A DNA stretch of 64,000 bases, taken from Polycyclovorans sp. (lineage in GTDB: Bacteria; Pseudomonadota; Gammaproteobacteria; Nevskiales; Nevskiaceae). Both the position numbers and the translations under genes were made by a program. Shown piece by piece: positions 55,557 to 64,000 of this stretch (positions are counted from its first letter, which is position 1; each line of letters starts with the position of its first letter). The stretch covers positions 6,758-70,757 of the forward strand of contig PAKU01000020.1 in the NCBI GenBank assembly GCA_002706265.1, in the 5' to 3' direction. Under the pieces are notes generated by a model, which was not told the DNA's origin, searched no databases, and saw nothing but the letters and a program-made list of their open reading frames with translations.

Positions 55557-57878
55557 ATGGCCCCGAGCGCCGGCAAGCCGGCACGACCCCCGCGGCAGTC
55601 GGTGCCGGTCAAGTCGTTTTGCGCGTTCGTGGCCAAGACCGGCGATCTGGACCTGCGCTTCACGCCCGTGCCCACGCCCGAGCAGGGCATGGCCGGGCAC
55701 AAGGCCGTGGTCTATGCGCGGCATTCAGCCTATGCCGCCGAGGTGGCGGTTGAGGGGGTGATCGACGGCCTGCATCTGCGGGGCCGTATCGACGGTCTGG
55801 ACGCCGAGGCCGCAACCCTCGACGAGATCAAGACCCATCGCGGGGCAGTGGACCGCATCCCCGCCAATCACACCGCGCTGCACTGGGCGCAGCTGCGCAC
55901 CTACGGCGCGCTGTACGGCCGCGCCCAGGGGCTCGATCAGCTGACCTTGCGGCTGTGCTACTACGACATTGACGAGCGTCGCGAAACGCAGTTCACCACC
56001 GTGGCTTCGGTGGAGGCGCTCGAAAGCGAATTGCGCGAACGCGTGCAGCACTACAAGCACTGGATGGCGCAGCAGCGCGCCCACCTGCAGCGCCGCGACA
56101 CGATGCTCGATGGCCTGGCATTTCCGCACGCCAGCGTCGCCGAGGGGCAGGCGCAATTGATGGCCGCCGTCACCGCGACGCTGGAACAGGGCGGGTCGCT
56201 CATGGCCCAGGCACCGACCGGCGTGGGCAAGACGATTGGCGTGCTCTTTCCCGCGCTCAAGGCGCTGGCGGGCCCGGTGGACAAGGTCTTCTACCTCACC
56301 GCCAGGAACGCGGTGCAGGGCGAAGTCGACAAGGCGCTGCGCAGTCTGACGGTGGAGGGCAAACCTCTGCCGCTGCGGGTGTTGCTGCTGTCGGCCAAGG
56401 CGCGCGCCTGTGTCTATCCCGATCGCGCCTGCCATGGTGACTCGTGCCCGCGCGCCAAGGGTTTTTACGATCGCCTGCCGGCCGCGCGCGAGGCCGCCCA
56501 GCAGATGTCGCGACTGGACCTGCAGGGTCTGAACGCCGTGGCGCAGACGCATCAGGTCTGCCCTTATTTTCTGGGGCAGGAGATGGCGCGCTGGGCCGAC
56601 CTGATGATCGGCGACGTCAATTACTACTTCGACGGCAGCGCCATTCTCCACGCGCTGACCGAGCAGCAAGGCTGGCGCGTGGCGGTGCTGGTGGACGAGG
56701 CGCACAACCTCGTGGACCGGGCACGGGCGATGTACTCGGCCCGCCTGTCGCAGGACACGATGCGGCAGGTGGCGCGCGGCGTCGCCGGCAGCCTGAAGAG
56801 CGCCCTTGCGGAGATCGACGGCGCCCTGATCGCGATGCGCGCGTTCTGCACGCTCAATGACGTGATGCCCAGCGAGCCGCCGCGGCGGCTGCGCGACGCG
56901 CTGACCCAGGCGATTCGCCAGATTGGCCGCTGGTTTGCCGACGATGCCGGTCGTCACGACGGTCCGCTGCTGGATTTTTACTTCGAGCTGATCGGTTTGC
57001 AGCGTCTGGCGGAACGCTACGACAGCCATTCGCTGTGTGAGGTCACCGAAGGCGAAGGCGCGCCGCAAGATTTGCTGCAGGAGCCGACCATCACCTTCAA
57101 TCTGCACAACGTGGTGCCCGCGCCGCACCTGCTGCCGCGCCTGCGTGCAGCGCACGCGGTGATCGCGTTCTCGGCCACGCTTGCGCCCCAGGCGTATCAC
57201 CGGCGGATGCTGGGACTGGCCGACGACACCGCGTTCTGTGACGTGCGCAGCGGCTTTGCGGCCGATCAACTGCAGGTGCGGCTGGTGCGTCACATCGCCA
57301 CTGAGTACCGGGTGCGGCACCTGGCCGCGCGGCCCATCGCGCAGCTCATGGCCGACGCGTTCAATGAAGCGCCGGGCAACTACATGGCCTACTTCAGCAG
57401 TTTTGCCTATCTCAACCAGGTGGCGGCGGCCTTCGCCCGGCTGGCGCCGCAGGTCACGACCGTGCGGCAGACCGCGCAGATGTCGCTGGATGATCGCCAC
57501 GCGTTCTTGCGCCGGTTCACGGCCAGCAGTCGTCAGGTGGGGTTTGCCGTGCTGGGCGGCAGCTTCTCCGAGGGCGTCGATCTGCCCGGCAAGCGCCTGG
57601 TGGGCGCCTTCATCTGCAACCTGGGGCTGACGCCCTTCACCGACCTGAACGCGCGCATGGCCCGGCAGGTGGATGAAGCCTTCGGTGCGGGCAGTGGCCA
57701 GCGCTATGTCTATCTTTACCCGGCCATACAGAAGGTCGTGCAGGCGGTGGGGCGCGTGGTGCGCACCGCGACTGACCGCGGCACGGTGTATCTGATCGAC
57801 CGCCGCTTCGGTGACGCGGCGGTGCAAGAACTGCTGCCGCCGAGCTGGCAGCTCACGCACTGGCCCGCGCCGCGATAA
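55557..57878 (+). CDS. Nuclease-helicase fusion (PD-(D/E)XK + DinG/XPD-type helicase)
   Basis: 773 aa. The N-terminal 100 residues (GRIDGLDAEAATLDEIKTHRG) have the D...ExK pattern of a Cas4/RecB-like nuclease. The helicase follows: Walker A QAPTGVGKTIGVLFP, DEAH box VLVDEAHNLVDRARA, and FSATLAP and QAVGRVVRTATDRG late motifs. Between Walker A and the DEAH box is a cysteine set (RACVYPDRACHGDSCPRAKGF and VCPYFLGQ) that matches the Fe-S domain of XPD/DinG. It probably acts in DNA repair or replication-fork processing. ATG 55557 is preferred; TTG 55554 would add one residue. The next gene (truD) starts 7 bp after its stop. Confidence 0.88.
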   Translation: MAPSAGKPARPPRQSVPVKSFCAFVAKTGDLDLRFTPVPTPEQGMAGHKAVVYARHSAYAAEVAVEGVIDGLHLRGRIDGLDAEAATLDEIKTHRGAVDRIPANHTALHWAQLRTYGALYGRAQGLDQLTLRLCYYDIDERRETQFTTVASVEALESELRERVQHYKHWMAQQRAHLQRRDTMLDGLAFPHASVAEGQAQLMAAVTATLEQGGSLMAQAPTGVGKTIGVLFPALKALAGPVDKVFYLTARNAVQGEVDKALRSLTVEGKPLPLRVLLLSAKARACVYPDRACHGDSCPRAKGFYDRLPAAREAAQQMSRLDLQGLNAVAQTHQVCPYFLGQEMARWADLMIGDVNYYFDGSAILHALTEQQGWRVAVLVDEAHNLVDRARAMYSARLSQDTMRQVARGVAGSLKSALAEIDGALIAMRAFCTLNDVMPSEPPRRLRDALTQAIRQIGRWFADDAGRHDGPLLDFYFELIGLQRLAERYDSHSLCEVTEGEGAPQDLLQEPTITFNLHNVVPAPHLLPRLRAAHAVIAFSATLAPQAYHRRMLGLADDTAFCDVRSGFAADQLQVRLVRHIATEYRVRHLAARPIAQLMADAFNEAPGNYMAYFSSFAYLNQVAAAFARLAPQVTTVRQTAQMSLDDRHAFLRRFTASSRQVGFAVLGGSFSEGVDLPGKRLVGAFICNLGLTPFTDLNARMARQVDEAFGAGSGQRYVYLYPAIQKVVQAVGRVVRTATDRGTVYLIDRRFGDAAVQELLPPSWQLTHWPAPR

Positions 57879-57885
57879 TGCCGCC

Positions 57886-58899
57886 ATGAACTTGCCTTAT
57901 GCCCACGGCGGGCCGCCGCTGACCGCGCGATTGCGCAGCACGCCCGAAGATTTTCAGGTTGATGAGCTGCACGAGCGGGTGCCCGATGGCAGCGGCGACC
58001 ACGTGTGGCTGGAGATTCGCAAGCGCGGGGCCAACACCGATTGGGTGGCGCGCGCGCTGGCGCGTCTGGCAGGCGTGCGGCCGGTGGACGTGGGCTACGC
58101 CGGCCTGAAGGACCGCGACGCCGTGACCACCCAGGTCTTCACCGTGCACCTGCCGGGGCGCGAGGCCCCCGACTGGTCGGCCTTGCCCGAGTCGGTGACG
58201 GTGCTGGCCGCGCACCGGCATCGCCGCAAGCTCAAGCGCGGCGCCTTGCAGGGCAACCGCTTCTGCATCGTGCTGCGCGACACGGTGGGCGATGCGGCCG
58301 AGGCCGAAGCGCGCCTGCAGGCCATCGCGCGTGATGGCGTGCCCAATTACTTCGGGGACCAGCGCTTCGGCTTTGGTGGTGCCAACGTGGCCCGTGCCGA
58401 GGCCATGTTCGGTGGCAGGCCGGTGGATCGGGCGACGCGCTCCATCCTGCTCTCGGCCGCCCGCTCGCACCTGTTCAATGCGGTGCTGGCGCGCCGCGTG
58501 GCGTCGCGGCAGTGGCATCAAGCCCTGGCCGGTGAGATCTGGTCGCTGGCCGGCTCCCGTGCCTGGTTCGGCCCCGAGGCGTTCACCGAGGCGCTGGGGC
58601 AGCGGCTGGAAAGCGGTGACATTCACCCCTCCGGCCCGCTGTGGGGCCGCGGCGTGTTGCCGACGGCGGAGGCCGCGTTGGCGCTGGAGCGGGACGTGCT
58701 GGCGCCGTTCGACGTGCTCAAGGCCGGGCTGGAAGCGGCGGGCCTGGCCCAGGACCGGCGTGCGCTGCGGCTGCTGCCCGCCCATCTGCAATGGCGGTGG
58801 CGGGACGCGCACACGCTGCAGGTCGGCTTTGATCTGCCGCCCGGCTGCTATGCCACCGTGGTGCTGCACGAGCTGGCCGACACCGCGCGCCCTGAGTAA
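57886..58899 (+). CDS. truD: tRNA pseudouridine synthase D
   Basis: 337 aa. It makes pseudouridine-13 in tRNA. The start MNLPYAHGGPPLTARLRSTPEDFQVDEL and the catalytic GYAGLKDRDAVTTQVFTV with the Asp (GLKDRD), together with GVPNYFGDQRFGFGGANVARA and RSHLFNAVLARRV, identify the family. The TRUD insertion domain is present and compact. The ATG at 57886 is 7 bp after the helicase stop. An in-frame start at 57811 lies inside the helicase gene and is unlikely. Confidence 0.95.
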   Translation: MNLPYAHGGPPLTARLRSTPEDFQVDELHERVPDGSGDHVWLEIRKRGANTDWVARALARLAGVRPVDVGYAGLKDRDAVTTQVFTVHLPGREAPDWSALPESVTVLAAHRHRRKLKRGALQGNRFCIVLRDTVGDAAEAEARLQAIARDGVPNYFGDQRFGFGGANVARAEAMFGGRPVDRATRSILLSAARSHLFNAVLARRVASRQWHQALAGEIWSLAGSRAWFGPEAFTEALGQRLESGDIHPSGPLWGRGVLPTAEAALALERDVLAPFDVLKAGLEAAGLAQDRRALRLLPAHLQWRWRDAHTLQVGFDLPPGCYATVVLHELADTARPE

Positions 58900-59009
58900 C
58901 CGTCGCTGCCGGGGCTTGGGCGACGGTCTGCCTCGTTGGGCGTGTGACACGGCGCGGCCGGCGGGGGCGCTGGTAGACTTTCGCCCCTGATTCCACCAAG
59001 GCGGCACAC

Positions 59010-60377
59010 GTGTTCGACTCCTTAAGTCAGCGTCTTTCCGGCGTTCTTGACAGCATTCGCGGTCAGGGCCGCCTCACCGAAGAGCAGGTGGCCACCGCCA
59101 GCCGCGAGTTGCGAATGGCGCTGCTGGAGGCCGATGTGGCCCTGCCGGTGGTGCGTGACTTCATCACCCGCATCAAAGAGCGGGCGGTGGGCGCCGAAGT
59201 CACCAAGAGCCTCACGCCGGGTCAGCAGTTTCTCAAGGTGGTGCAGCAGGAACTCACCGCCACCCTGGGCGGCGAGTCGGCGCCGCTGAACCTGCGCGCC
59301 CAGCCGCCGGTGGTCATCCTCATGGCGGGCCTGCAGGGCTCGGGCAAGACCACCACCACCGGCAAGCTGGCGCGGCGGCTGACAGAGATCGACAAGAAAA
59401 AGGTCATGGTCGTGTCGTGCGACGTTTATCGACCCGCGGCCATCGAACAGCTGCGGGTGGTGGCGGGGCAGGTGGGCGTGGCCTGCTTCCCGTCCAGCGT
59501 CGGCCAGAAACCGGGTGCGATTGCCGATGCGGCGCTGGCCGAGGCGCGCAAGCAGTTCATGGACGTGCTGATCGTCGACACCGCCGGTCGTACCACCATC
59601 GATGCCGAAATGATGGCCGAAATTGCGGCCCTGCATCAGCAGTTGAAACCCGCTGAAACCCTGTTCGTGGTGGACAGCATGACCGGCCAGGACGCGGCCA
59701 ACACCGCCAAGGCATTCTCTGAAGCGGTGGCGCTGACCGGCGTGGTGTTGACCAAGGTCGATGGTGATTCACGCGGCGGCGCGGCGCTGTCGGTGCGCCA
59801 GGTGACGGGCAAGCCCATCAAGTTTCTGGGTGTGGGCGAGAAGTCGGACAAGCTGGAAGTGTTCCACCCCGACCGCATCGCCAACCGCATCCTGGGCCAG
59901 GGCGACATGCTGTCGCTGATCGAGGAAACCACCCGCAAGGTCGATCAGGACAAGGCCGCCAAGCTGGTCGAGAAGCTGAAGAAGAACAAGCGCTTCGATC
60001 TGGATGATTTTCGCGACCAGATGGCGCAGATGCAGAACATGGGCTCCATGGAGTCGCTGCTCGACAAGTTGCCCGGCGGCGCCCAGATGCAGGCGCAGCT
60101 GAAAAGTGCCGATGCCGAAAAGCAGGTCAGGCGCACGATGGCGATTCTGAACTCCATGACCCCGCAAGAGCGCCGCTTCCCGGATCTGCTCAAGGCGTCG
60201 CGCAAACGGCGCATCGCCAAGGGGTCGGGGGTCGAGGTGCAGCAGGTGAACCAGCTCCTCCGCCAGTTCGAGTCCACCCGCGACATGATGAAAAAGTTTG
60301 CCGGCGGCGGCATGGCCAAGCTGATGCGGGGCCTCGGCGGACGGATGCCCAAGGGGATGCTGCCGCCCCCGCGCTAG
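59010..60377 (+). CDS. ffh: Signal recognition particle protein Ffh
   Basis: 455 aa. It binds 4.5S RNA and delivers signal-peptide ribosomes to FtsY. The N domain (MFDSLSQRLSGVLDSIRGQGRLTEEQV), the G motifs GLQGSGKTTTTGKLA, DTAGRT and TKVDGDSRGGAALSVRQ, and the M domain ending with MKKFAGGGMAKLMRGLG are complete. The start codon is GTG. Monocistronic. The 4.5S RNA gene is not in the window. Confidence 0.97.
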   Translation: MFDSLSQRLSGVLDSIRGQGRLTEEQVATASRELRMALLEADVALPVVRDFITRIKERAVGAEVTKSLTPGQQFLKVVQQELTATLGGESAPLNLRAQPPVVILMAGLQGSGKTTTTGKLARRLTEIDKKKVMVVSCDVYRPAAIEQLRVVAGQVGVACFPSSVGQKPGAIADAALAEARKQFMDVLIVDTAGRTTIDAEMMAEIAALHQQLKPAETLFVVDSMTGQDAANTAKAFSEAVALTGVVLTKVDGDSRGGAALSVRQVTGKPIKFLGVGEKSDKLEVFHPDRIANRILGQGDMLSLIEETTRKVDQDKAAKLVEKLKKNKRFDLDDFRDQMAQMQNMGSMESLLDKLPGGAQMQAQLKSADAEKQVRRTMAILNSMTPQERRFPDLLKASRKRRIAKGSGVEVQQVNQLLRQFESTRDMMKKFAGGGMAKLMRGLGGRMPKGMLPPPR

Positions 60378-60420
60378 AGATAAACGCCCCGCGGCCATTG
60401 TTTGAAGGTTTGTGACAGAA

Positions 60421-60438
60421 CGGTCATGAAAATGTCAT
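60421..60438 (+). promoter_or_regulatory. Pho box upstream of phoB
   Basis: CGGTCAT (60421-60427) and ATGTCAT (60432-60438) are direct repeats 11 bp apart separated by GAAA. This fits the CTGTCAT-N4-CTGTCAT PhoB half-site spacing. It lies 41 bp upstream of the phoB ATG, so phoB-phoR is probably autoregulated by phosphate starvation. Confidence 0.75.
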
Positions 60439-60478
60439 CTGTTGCCCATAGCCTGCGCCCTGCCGTTTAATCCGAACA

Positions 60479-61177
60479 ATGGGCATGCAAAACAAACTGA
60501 TACTGGTGGTGGAAGACGAACCCGCAATTCGCGAAATGTTGCGCTTTGCCCTTACGCGCGCGGAGTTCAGGGTCGCCGAGGCGGGATCGGCTCAGGACGC
60601 CCGGCTGCAGATCGCCGAACAGCGTCCCGACCTGATCCTCATGGACTGGATGATGCCCGGCGTGACCGGCGTGGAGCTGACCCGCGAACTCAAGGGCGCC
60701 GCCCAGACCCGCGATGTGCCCATCATCATGGTCACCGCCCGCGCCGAAGAAGAAGACCGCGTTCGCGGCCTGAACATTGGCTGTGACGATTACGTGTCGA
60801 AGCCGTTCTCGTTTCCTGAACTGATTGCACGCATCCAGGCCGTGTTGCGGCGCAGCATGCCGGGCGGTGAAGACGAACGGCTGTCGGTCAGCGGGCTGGA
60901 AGTGGACGTGGCCAGCCAGCGGGTCACCGCGCAAGGCGTGCCGGTGAAACTGGGGCCCACCGAGTACCGGCTGCTGCATTTCTTTGTCAGTCACCCCGAG
61001 CGGGTTTACACCCGTGAGCAGGTGCTGGACCGCGTCTGGGGACAAAACGTGTATGTCGAAGAGCGCACGGTCGACGTGCACATTCGCCGCTTGCGCAAGG
61101 CCCTTGAGCCCCATGGCTTCGCCGACATGATCCAGACCGTGCGCGGCACCGGCTATCGGTTCTCGGACAAGCTTTGA
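60479..61177 (+). CDS. phoB: Phosphate regulon response regulator PhoB
   Basis: 232 aa. The OmpR-type REC domain has ILVVEDEPAIREML, the phospho-Asp LILMDWMMPG and KPFSFPELIARIQ; the C-terminal winged helix is VKLGPTEYRLLHFFVSHPERVYTREQVLDRVWGQNVYVEERTVDVHIRRLRKAL. An in-frame ATG at 60485 is also possible. Overlaps phoR by 4 bp (TTGA). The Pho box ahead of it suggests autoregulation. Confidence 0.95.
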   Translation: MGMQNKLILVVEDEPAIREMLRFALTRAEFRVAEAGSAQDARLQIAEQRPDLILMDWMMPGVTGVELTRELKGAAQTRDVPIIMVTARAEEEDRVRGLNIGCDDYVSKPFSFPELIARIQAVLRRSMPGGEDERLSVSGLEVDVASQRVTAQGVPVKLGPTEYRLLHFFVSHPERVYTREQVLDRVWGQNVYVEERTVDVHIRRLRKALEPHGFADMIQTVRGTGYRFSDKL

Positions 61178-62526
61178 ACATCTTTCCGCGGCGCCCCGTG
61201 TCGCTGGAACACACGCGGATGCTGGCCGTGTGGCGGCAGGAGCTGATCAAGCTGCTGTTGCTCTGCGGCCTGGGCGCCTTGGTGGGCGCCCTGTTTTCGG
61301 GCGCCATCTGGGGTTTTCTGGTCGTGCTGCTGTTTCTGAGCGCGCTGCAGTATCGCTACCTGGCGGCGCTGCTGCAGTGGTTGCGGCAACCCAAGCAGAA
61401 CGAGCTGCCCGATCCCGGCGGGGTGTGGGGCGAGGTCTATGACCGGCTGGTTGACCTGCAGCGCCGCAATCGGAAGAAGAAGAAGCGTCTGGCAGCGATG
61501 GTCGCCGATTTTCAGGCGTCCACCGCCGCCTTGCCCGATGGCGCGGTGGTGCTGTCGGCCCACGGCGAGATCGTGCGCGCCAATCACGCCGCCCAGACGC
61601 TGCTGGGGCTCAGGGCCCAGGACTCAGGCATCCGCATCACCCTGCTGGTGCGCCACCCCAAGTTCGTCGAGATGTTCGAAGCGGGCGTGCAGGGGCAGGA
61701 GGTGGAGATTCCCTCGCCCATCAATCGCAGCAAGCAACTCAATGTGCGGGTGATTGGCTACGGGAAATCGCAGGGTTTGATGATCGTGCGCGACGTCTCG
61801 GAGCTGCGGCGCCTGGAGAACGCCAGACGCGACTTCGTGGCCAATGCCTCGCATGAACTGCGCACGCCCCTGACGGTGCTCAAGGGGTATCTGGAAATGA
61901 TGGAGACCGAGTCGCGCCAGGGGCCGCTGAACGCCTGGGCGGTACCGCTGCAAGAGATGTACAAGCAGACCAACCGCATGGAGTCGCTGGTGGGCGACAT
62001 GCTCAAGCTGGCGCGGCTGGAGTCTGACATCGCCGCGCGGCACGACTGGATACGCGCCGCCACCCTGCTGCGCCAGGCCCTGGCCGATGCGCAGGGCGTG
62101 GCAGACCCGAAACACCGGTTCGTGATCGAAATCGATGATCGCGTCGAGCTGTTCGGCGGCGAAACCGAGCTGACCAGCCTGTTTGCCAATCTCGTGGGTA
62201 ACGCGGTGCGCTACACGCCGCCGCCGGGCACCATCACGGTCACGCTGTCGGCGCTGGGCGGCGGGCGGGCGGTTTGCTCGGTCCAGGATTCAGGGATCGG
62301 CATTGCCGAGACCGATATTCCCCGCCTGACCGAGCGCTTCTACCGCATCGATGTGGGCCGCTCACGGGCCAGTGGCGGCACCGGTCTGGGGTTGTCGATC
62401 GTCAAGCACGCCGTTGAACGCCACGATGCCCAGCTGAAAATCACCAGCCAGTTGGGCGAGGGCAGTTGTTTCAGTTGCGAGTTTCCGCCGCATCGCGTGC
62501 GGCTTGCCGAAGCGGTGATGCTGTAG
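61174..62526 (+). CDS. phoR: Phosphate regulon sensor kinase PhoR
   Basis: 450 aa. Two hydrophobic helices (about 24-60, LLLLCGLGALVGALFSGAIWGFLVVLLFLSAL), a PAS-like segment (110-205), HisKA NASHELRTPLTVLKGYLEMM with the phospho-His, and an HATPase_c domain (LVGNAVRYTPPPGTITV; DSGIGIAETDIPRLTERFYRID; GGTGLGLSIVKH). The start is TTG, overlapping the phoB stop (TTGA), which couples it to phoB translation. Confidence 0.95.
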   Translation: MNIFPRRPVSLEHTRMLAVWRQELIKLLLLCGLGALVGALFSGAIWGFLVVLLFLSALQYRYLAALLQWLRQPKQNELPDPGGVWGEVYDRLVDLQRRNRKKKKRLAAMVADFQASTAALPDGAVVLSAHGEIVRANHAAQTLLGLRAQDSGIRITLLVRHPKFVEMFEAGVQGQEVEIPSPINRSKQLNVRVIGYGKSQGLMIVRDVSELRRLENARRDFVANASHELRTPLTVLKGYLEMMETESRQGPLNAWAVPLQEMYKQTNRMESLVGDMLKLARLESDIAARHDWIRAATLLRQALADAQGVADPKHRFVIEIDDRVELFGGETELTSLFANLVGNAVRYTPPPGTITVTLSALGGGRAVCSVQDSGIGIAETDIPRLTERFYRIDVGRSRASGGTGLGLSIVKHAVERHDAQLKITSQLGEGSCFSCEFPPHRVRLAEAVML

Positions 62527-62554
62527 CCGCACCGGCAACGGGACGCTTGCCGTC

Positions 62555-63418
62555 TCAGCCGGAGGCCCGCTCGCGACCCTGCTGCGCGGTCAGCGTGTTG
62601 CGCATCAGCATCGCCACCGTCATCGGGCCGACGCCGCCCGGCACCGGGGTGATCCACGCGGCGCGCGCGCGCGCGGCCTCGGCGGTGATGTCGCCCACCA
62701 GTCGGCCATCGGCAAGGCGGTTGATGCCCACGTCGATCACGATGGCGCCGGGGCGCACCCATGCGCCCGGCACCAGACCCGGCTTGCCGACGGCAGCGAC
62801 CAGAATCTCGGCGTTGGCGACTTCCTGGTCCAGATTGCGCGTGAAGCGATGGGCCGTGGTGGTGGTCACGCCGGCCAGCAACAACTCCAGCGCCATGGGG
62901 CGACCCACGTGATTGCTGGCGCCGATCACCAGGGCCCGCATGCCCTTGATGTTGACCCCGGTGTGTGCAAGCAGCGCCATCACGCCATACGGGGTGCATG
63001 GGCGCAGCACCGGCTGGCGCTGCGCAAGGCGGCCCAGGTTGTAGGGGTGAAAGCCGTCCACATCCTTGGTCGGCAGGATGCGTTCAATGACCTCGGTGGT
63101 GTTGAAATGCGACGGCAGTGGGAACTGCACCAGAATGCCATCGACCTCGTCATCGGCATTCAGGGCGTCGATCATGTCCAGCAGCGCGGCGTGTGACAGG
63201 TCGGCCGGCAGCGGTTCGTGCCGTGAGGTGATGCCCACTTTCCCGCAGGCGTCCCGCTTGTTGCGCACGTAGACGTGCGAAGCCGGATCATCGCCGACCA
63301 GCAGGGTCGCCAGGCAGGGCGCGCGCAGGCCGGCGGCGCGGCGGGTTGCGATCTGGGCCTGCACGTCGGCAAGGGTCTGGGCGGCGACGGCTTTACCGTC
63401 GATCAACTGGGCAGGCAT
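62555..63418 (-). CDS. folD: Methylenetetrahydrofolate dehydrogenase/cyclohydrolase
   Basis: 287 aa. It interconverts methylene- and formyl-tetrahydrofolate. The catalytic [44 protein letters not shown] (Lys/Tyr region), [26 protein letters not shown] and [20 protein letters not shown] are present, and the ending [20 protein letters not shown] is normal. Converges with phoR; the 28 bp between holds a small hairpin. Confidence 0.97.
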   Translation of the reverse strand: MPAQLIDGKAVAAQTLADVQAQIATRRAAGLRAPCLATLLVGDDPASHVYVRNKRDACGKVGITSRHEPLPADLSHAALLDMIDALNADDEVDGILVQFPLPSHFNTTEVIERILPTKDVDGFHPYNLGRLAQRQPVLRPCTPYGVMALLAHTGVNIKGMRALVIGASNHVGRPMALELLLAGVTTTTAHRFTRNLDQEVANAEILVAAVGKPGLVPGAWVRPGAIVIDVGINRLADGRLVGDITAEAARARAAWITPVPGGVGPMTVAMLMRNTLTAQQGRERASG

Positions 63419-63506
63419 GGCGTGAGCGGCTGAAGAAGAGCGCGCATTTTACGCGCCCCCGCAGGGCCTGAACGGATCAGCCACGGCAATCCCGTAAAAT
63501 CGCGGC

Positions 63507-64000
63507 ATGGCTCTACTCGACTTGGCCGACATCAGTTTTGGACGCGGCCAGCGCACCCTCGCCGAGGCCCTGTCGCTGTCGATCGCCCCCGGGACCGTGG
63601 TGCATCTGACCGGGCCGAATGGTGCCGGCAAAACCACCCTGCTCGAGATCGCCGCCGGCTTGCGCCGCCCTTGGCAGGGCCAGCGGCAGTGCCATACAAG
63701 CCTGCACTGGCTGGGCCATCGCAATGCGCTGGCGGCGTCACTGAGCCCGCTGCAGAACCTGGAATCCTGGGCCGACCTGCAGGTCGATATCACCGTCAGC
63801 GGGCGCAGCGCACTGCAGGCTCTGGGGGTCGACCGGGTGCGCAACCGGCCGTGCCGCGATCTGTCGGCCGGGCAGAAGCGGCGCAGTGCCCTGGCGCGGC
63901 TGATGATGGCGCAGCGCCCGCTGTGGATTCTGGATGAGCCTTTTGATGGTCTGGATCAGGCCGGTCTGGCCGACCTTGCCGATCTGTTCAACGCGCAAAC
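63507..64000 (+). CDS. ccmA: CcmA heme-exporter ATP-binding subunit, 3'-truncated by window edge
   Basis: The first 164 codons are present; the rest lies outside the window. It reads MALLDLADISFGRGQRTLAEALSLSIAPGTVVHLTGPNGAGKTTLLEIAAGL with Walker A, then LSAGQKRRSALARLMMAQRPLWILDEPFDGLDQAGLADLADL with the signature and Walker B motifs. This short ATPase belongs to the cytochrome c maturation exporter CcmAB. The assignment rests on its compact length and CcmA-like ISPGTVVHLTGPNGAGKT region; the following ccmB is not visible. Confidence 0.85.
   Translation, partial: MALLDLADISFGRGQRTLAEALSLSIAPGTVVHLTGPNGAGKTTLLEIAAGLRRPWQGQRQCHTSLHWLGHRNALAASLSPLQNLESWADLQVDITVSGRSALQALGVDRVRNRPCRDLSAGQKRRSALARLMMAQRPLWILDEPFDGLDQAGLADLADLFNAQ

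Noticed and set aside
62533-62552. CGGCAA...TTGCCG hairpin between phoR and folD as terminator
   Set aside because: Only a 6-bp stem, with no T-run; too weak to call.

Overview
The window is GC-rich proteobacterial DNA, most likely from a gammaproteobacterium. The order uvrY/gacA - uvrC - pgsA, the phoB-phoR pair, an AddAB-like nuclease pair and a GacA-type regulator next to lysS/prfB all fit that class. A Nevskiales/Solimonadaceae-type host is only a guess. No tRNA, rRNA or CRISPR array was seen.

Region 1 (1-3245) holds four same-strand acyl-CoA catabolism genes: a thiolase cut by the window edge, an enoyl-CoA hydratase, an SDR of the 3-hydroxyacyl-CoA dehydrogenase II type, and a second hydratase broken by a one-base insertion. 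They lie directly next to a conjugative relaxase and look like catabolic cargo of the mobile element.

Region 2 (about 3290-26640) is one end of an integrative and conjugative element with a Tn4371-like backbone. In order it carries a DUF3363 relaxase, a small coupled ORF, TraF peptidase, DUF2840, a ribbon-helix-helix protein, ParA, iteron-like repeats, a RepA-like initiator, an AlpA-type HTH, DUF2285, DUF2958, an XRE regulator, DUF736, ParB, DUF932, a second DUF2958 and accessory genes. The genes from ParA to relaxase are coupled by ATGA stop/start overlaps. The spaces between the small operons carry GC-rich inverted-repeat elements in at least five related copies. The distal part holds a three-gene operon with two predicted nucleases (DUF2726 and CoiA-like), an AlpA-like HTH gene, a HicA-like/HTH toxin-antitoxin-like pair behind a perfect palindrome, and a P4-type tyrosine integrase. 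The integrase lies beside the 3' end of guaA, a known island integration site. Transfer (traG/trb) genes and the other att site would lie to the left of the window.

Region 3 (26648-64000) is chromosomal backbone: guaA and guaB (purines), xseA (DNA repair), an acyl-CoA dehydrogenase and an AMP-dependent acyl-CoA ligase, prfB with its programmed +1 frameshift, lysS, a GacA/UvrY regulator, uvrC, pgsA, a tandem-DUF4394 lipoprotein, an AddAB-like nuclease-helicase pair, a 7Fe ferredoxin, a Nudix hydrolase, an L,D-transpeptidase lipoprotein, a DUF2254 membrane protein, a hemerythrin, malate synthase G, a nuclease-helicase fusion of the DinG/XPD type, truD, ffh, phoBR behind a good Pho box, folD, and the start of ccmA.

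The most interesting unexplained items are the two-nuclease operon (19461-23571), the repeated structured intergenic elements of the ICE, and the HicA-like module with its 12-bp-arm palindrome.
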